Source: JADZAA01 sp039810485 (GTDB taxonomy: Bacteria > Bacteroidota > Ignavibacteria > Kapaibacteriales > UBA961). Taken from it: a stretch of 7,295 bases of DNA. The position numbers were made by a program, and so were the translations under genes. Positions 6,601 to 7,295 of the stretch are shown piece after piece. Below the pieces are notes generated by a model. It worked only from the letters and a program-made list of their open reading frames with translations, made no database searches and had not been told where the DNA came from. The stretch's first letter is position 1. Each line of letters starts with the position of its first letter. The stretch is from contig JBDHXA010000112.1 of assembly GCA_039810485.1 (NCBI GenBank), positions 1 to 7,295 on the forward strand, in the 5' to 3' direction.

Positions 6601-6625
6601 TCTCTAATTTAAAATAGTATTTTAA
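6593..6625 (-). promoter_or_regulatory. Candidate liv operon -10 box with overlapping dyad operator
   Basis: On the minus strand TATAAG (6598-6593) is a plausible -10 box about 40 bases before the livG ATG. The corresponding -35 position has no good hexamer. Instead it lies inside the perfect odd-centred dyad TTAAAATAGTATTTTAA (6609-6625, 8-bp arms around G6617). A promoter with a weak -35 under a dyad suggests control by a dimeric regulator. The dyad is directly visible; promoter and operator roles are inference, and AT-rich chance symmetry is possible. Confidence 0.3.
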
Positions 6626-6648
6626 TTGGGCGCAATTAGAGTTGGCTT

Positions 6649-6685
6649 CTGGCAATTTCGTATCTATATTACCAACTGGCAATTT
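6649..6685. repeat. 10-bp direct repeat upstream of the liv operon
   Basis: CTGGCAATTT occurs at 6649-6658 and 6676-6685, 27 bases apart, and reads AAATTGCCAG on the strand of the operon. The copies lie about 98-135 bases before livG, where activator sites commonly sit. The spacing is not a whole number of helical turns. They may be paired binding sites or a small local duplication. Confidence 0.4.
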
Positions 6686-6759
6686 TACCCTAATGAGTTC
6701 CTTGATGGCTAACTCATGCTATCTAGATTAATTTGAATCAAGATAATAACTTCAAAGTT

Positions 6760-7295
6760 TTAATTTTTATCCAACCTGCGATACTGAATCGCTTCCGCAA
6801 TGTGCTGGTTAGTGATTTTTTCGGCACAGGCCAAATCTGCGATGGTTCGCGCAACTTTTAAAATGCGGTGATACGCACGCGCGGATAAATTCAAGCGGCT
6901 GATGGCTTGTATTAACAGATTCTCACTGACGCTATCAAGCGCGCAGAATTGATCGATTTCCTTAACACTCAAGCGGCTGTTGGTTTTCCCTTGCCGGTCA
7001 AGCTGAAATTGGTGGGCCTTTTCAACGCGCTGACGGATTACTCTGCTTTTTTCGCCTGCTGTCTGTTGTTTCATTAGTTCCTGTTGCGGCACGGCGGGGA
7101 CTTCGATTTGCATGTCGATGCGATCCAGTAACGGGCCGGAGATTCGTCCGCGGTAGCGGGCGATTTGGTCGGGGGTGCAATGGCATCTGCCGGACGGATG
7201 GCCCAAATATCCACACATGCAGGGGTTCATCGCGGCGATTAGTTGAAATCGCGCCGGAAATTCGGCTTGTCTTGCGGCGCGGGAGATGGTGATTT
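6760..7295 (-). CDS. comM: ComM/YifB-family Mg-chelatase-like AAA+ helicase, C-terminal part
   Basis: The 3' part of a gene whose 5' end lies beyond the right edge; the frame is open through position 7295, giving 177 visible residues of a protein normally about 500 aa. It encodes an MCM-like AAA+ hexameric helicase that promotes branch migration of recombining DNA in natural transformation. The fragment opens with TISRAARQAEFPARFQLIAA, then NPCMCG and RCHCTP, the paired-cysteine region of the family (usually NPCPCG, so Pro is replaced by Met here). RISGPLLDRID (residues 50-60 of the fragment) carries the conserved arginine of the AAA+ active site region, and LSARAYHRILKVARTIADL (136-154) with the final QYRRLD is the C-terminal Mg-chelatase domain. 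The stop is TAA at 6762-6760. GC content is much higher than in the liv operon, marking this as the likely native chromosomal side. Confidence 0.93.
   Translation of the reverse strand, partial: ITISRAARQAEFPARFQLIAAMNPCMCGYLGHPSGRCHCTPDQIARYRGRISGPLLDRIDMQIEVPAVPQQELMKQQTAGEKSRVIRQRVEKAHQFQLDRQGKTNSRLSVKEIDQFCALDSVSENLLIQAISRLNLSARAYHRILKVARTIADLACAEKITNQHIAEAIQYRRLDKN

Larger units (their letters stand above)
6552..6759. other. AT-rich intergenic control region between comM and livG
   Basis: No credible gene is visible in these 208 bases. They separate the comM stop from the livG start, both on the minus strand, and should hold the liv operon promoter and any comM terminator. Contents are a 17-bp dyad (6609-6625), a smaller dyad TAATTG/CAATTA (6623-6628 and 6633-6638), a 10-bp direct repeat CTGGCAATTT (6649-6658 and 6676-6685), a six-base inverted pair AGTTGG/CCAACT (6640-6645 and 6672-6677) and a seven-base inverted pair ATGAGTT/AACTCAT (6693-6699 and 6711-6717). 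No hairpin followed by a T run convincingly terminates comM. Confidence 0.6.

Noticed and set aside
6748..6770. AACTT-CA-AAGTT hairpin followed by a T-rich run as a terminator
   Set aside because: A five-base AT-rich stem with a two-base loop is too weak, and the T run faces into comM rather than away from it.
7022..7216. Minus-strand 64-codon frame within comM
   Set aside because: Arg/Pro-rich out-of-frame shadow typical of GC-rich coding DNA.
1..7295. CRISPR array, tRNA, rRNA or insertion sequence
   Set aside because: I saw no regularly spaced repeats, cloverleaf-like sequence, transposase motif or terminal inverted repeats anywhere in the window.

Overview
The window looks like a proteobacterial, probably betaproteobacterial, chromosome segment. 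The best lineage clue is the comM (Mg-chelatase-like AAA+ helicase) fragment at the right edge, whose sequence resembles Nitrosomonadaceae-type homologues as I remember them; no search was possible, so the genus is a guess. The comM end is GC-rich (39 of 60 bases G+C at 7141-7200, hand count), whereas the rest is AT-rich (15 of 60 at 3901-3960). The AT-rich block therefore looks like accessory or horizontally acquired DNA abutting a housekeeping gene.

Layout. Positions 1-512 hold a remnant or partial tandem-HTH XRE-type regulator on the + strand, preceded by a perfect 11-bp inverted repeat. Its reading frame has no ordinary start codon at a sensible position. From 6551 down to 539 runs one seven-gene operon on the - strand: livG, livF, a heme-oxygenase-fold diiron-oxidase-like gene, a two-TM membrane protein of unknown function, livK (lipoprotein substrate-binding protein), livH and livM. 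Gaps are 25 nt or less and two junctions are 4-nt ATGA overlaps. Positions 6552-6759 are a gene-free AT-rich region with dyads and a 10-bp direct repeat, the likely control region of the operon. The 3' part of comM fills 6760-7295 on the - strand.

Function. Five genes make a complete HAAT-family (branched-chain amino acid / amide / urea type) ABC importer: two ATPases, two permeases and one binding protein. The two extra genes sit in the middle of the importer operon. One resembles HDO enzymes (CADD, BesC, UndA, SznF type, many of which act on amino acids or small carboxylates). The other has two N-terminal TM helices and a cytosolic domain recalling degenerate PLD-like sensor domains. The suggested reading is an uptake-plus-oxidation unit for an unusual amino-acid-like compound, with a membrane accessory protein made in translational coupling with the binding protein. 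This is inference from gene order.

A technical caution: the first ten bases equal the Roche/454 MID1 barcode as I recall it, so the left edge may carry untrimmed adaptor sequence.
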